From: Solemya velesiana gill symbiont
GTDB lineage: Bacteria; Pseudomonadota; Gammaproteobacteria; Chromatiales; Chromatiaceae
Direction of reading: 5' to 3'
Assembly: GCF_002020805.1 (NCBI RefSeq)
Contig: NZ_MPRJ01000018.1
Location: forward strand, 1 to 49,388
DNA: 49,388 bases
Shown in pieces: positions 48,767-49,388 of the stretch (its first letter is position 1; the number at the start of each line of letters is the position of its first letter). The translations under genes and the position numbers were made by a program. The notes under the pieces were generated by a model. The model saw nothing but the letters and a program-made list of their open reading frames with translations. It was not told where the DNA came from and ran no database searches.

Positions 48767-49183
48767 TTAATCCATCTCGTCCAGGGCTTTCTGATAGCGG
48801 TTGGCGTGGGAACGCTCCGCCTTGGCCAGGGTCTCGAACCAGTCGGCGATTTCGTCGAAGCCCTCGTCACGGGCGTCTTTCGCCATGCCGGGATACATGT
48901 CGGTGTACTCGTGGGTCTCACCGGCTACGGCGGTCTTGAGGTTGTCAGAGGTTGAGCCGAACGGCATGCCGGTAGCGGGATCACCGCACTGCTCCAGGTA
49001 CTCCAGGTGGCCGTGGGCATGACCGGTTTCACCTTCTGCGGTTGAACGGAACAGTGCCGCAACATCTGGATGACCTTCCACGTCAGCCTTGTTGGCGAAG
49101 TAGAGGTAACGACGGTTGGCCTGGGATTCGCCAGCAAAGGCATCCTTCAGATGCTGTTCTGTCTTGCTGCCTTTCAGTTCCAT
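48767..49183 (-). CDS. Rubrerythrin-type diiron protein without rubredoxin domain
   Basis: Rubrerythrins reduce hydrogen peroxide with a diiron centre. Four helices carry the carboxylate and histidine ligands: [43 protein letters not shown] and [14 protein letters not shown]. The 138 residues end right after helix four, so the C-terminal rubredoxin domain of classical rubrerythrin is absent. Electrons must come from a partner, and the Fe-S protein encoded next is the natural candidate. GAGAAT lies about six bases before the ATG. Confidence 0.93.
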   Translation of the reverse strand: MELKGSKTEQHLKDAFAGESQANRRYLYFANKADVEGHPDVAALFRSTAEGETGHAHGHLEYLEQCGDPATGMPFGSTSDNLKTAVAGETHEYTDMYPGMAKDARDEGFDEIADWFETLAKAERSHANRYQKALDEMD

Positions 49184-49274
49184 TTTATTCTCCTGTTTGT
49201 GGGTTTTGGTAAATGCGCACCTACCTCAGTACGTCCATCAAAGATAGCCGCCGATTTTTGTTTCATCCAATTGA

Positions 49275-49293
49275 GATAATCGCAATTATTAAT
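49275..49293. promoter_or_regulatory. Fur-box-like site upstream of the rubrerythrin cluster
   Basis: The 19 bases starting GATAATCGCAATTATT match the classical 19-bp Fur consensus at 13 positions by eye. They lie about 90 bases upstream of the rubrerythrin start, in an AT-rich stretch that could hold the promoter. Fur- or PerR-type control would suit a peroxide- and iron-linked gene set. Such AT-rich matches can be chance. Confidence 0.3.
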
Positions 49294-49388
49294 CGCGAAT
49301 TCAATTTCCAAGTGCAACTCGACAGAGTTGGTTAGAGGGTAAGCTGCGGTAGCATAGGTAGCTTCTCTCACCGACCAAAGTTTGAGGA

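Noticed and set aside
49174-49371. Minus-strand open frame of 65 codons upstream of rubrerythrin
   Set aside because: It covers the likely promoter region, overlaps the rubrerythrin start in another frame, and resembles no protein.

Overview
The window is a stretch of a gammaproteobacterial chromosome. Gene order from dapD-glnD-map through rpsB-tsf-pyrH-frr-uppS-cdsA-dxr-rseP-bamA-skp-lpxD-fabZ-lpxA-lpxB-rnhB-dnaE-accA-tilS matches the conserved Escherichia coli arrangement, and all these genes look intact. The rhodanese fusion, a TusA-family protein, the rubrerythrin/Fe-S/DUF3501 set and the overall style suggest a Chromatiales-like or sulfur-oxidising lineage. That placement is inference only.

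Layout. At 1-113 lies the 5' end of a frameshifted IS5-family transposase. At 279-5918 on the minus strand are lysine biosynthesis (dapD, dapC), the PII uridylyltransferase glnD and map. At 5990-26862 on the plus strand is the translation, isoprenoid, phospholipid, outer-membrane and lipid A block, ending with dnaE, accA and tilS. It carries a good rpsB promoter, a strongly folded rpsB leader, and hairpin terminators after tsf and accA. At 26824-30845 are a double cNMP-binding/rhodanese protein (minus), prfB with the classical +1 frameshift site, and lysS with a strong terminator.

From 30846 on the region is more accessory. It holds a small unknown protein, a wrecked HDOD-domain gene, ygfZ, an RNB-family exoribonuclease, and then a compact operon: a 65-aa protein, a 635-aa Rad50/SMC-like ATPase with a transmembrane hairpin in the middle of its coiled-coil region, and a 60-aa two-helix membrane protein with a CxxC. 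This ATPase operon is the best candidate for a poorly described system. ybaK, a ytoQ-like gene, hrpB and mobA follow. Then come a broken hybrid histidine kinase, thrH, a TusA-family gene, an Lrp/AsnC regulator, a broken leuA, and a minus-strand cluster of rubrerythrin, a CCG-type Fe-S protein and DUF3501.

Gene decay is the main theme of the second half. Three genes (HDOD protein, hybrid kinase, yeast-type leuA) each carry an in-frame stop plus a frameshift, truncation or large deletion, and the IS5 transposase at the left edge has a homopolymer frameshift. The core genes show no such lesions, so real pseudogenisation of dispensable functions is more likely than random sequence error. I saw no tRNA, rRNA, CRISPR array, prophage or replication origin.
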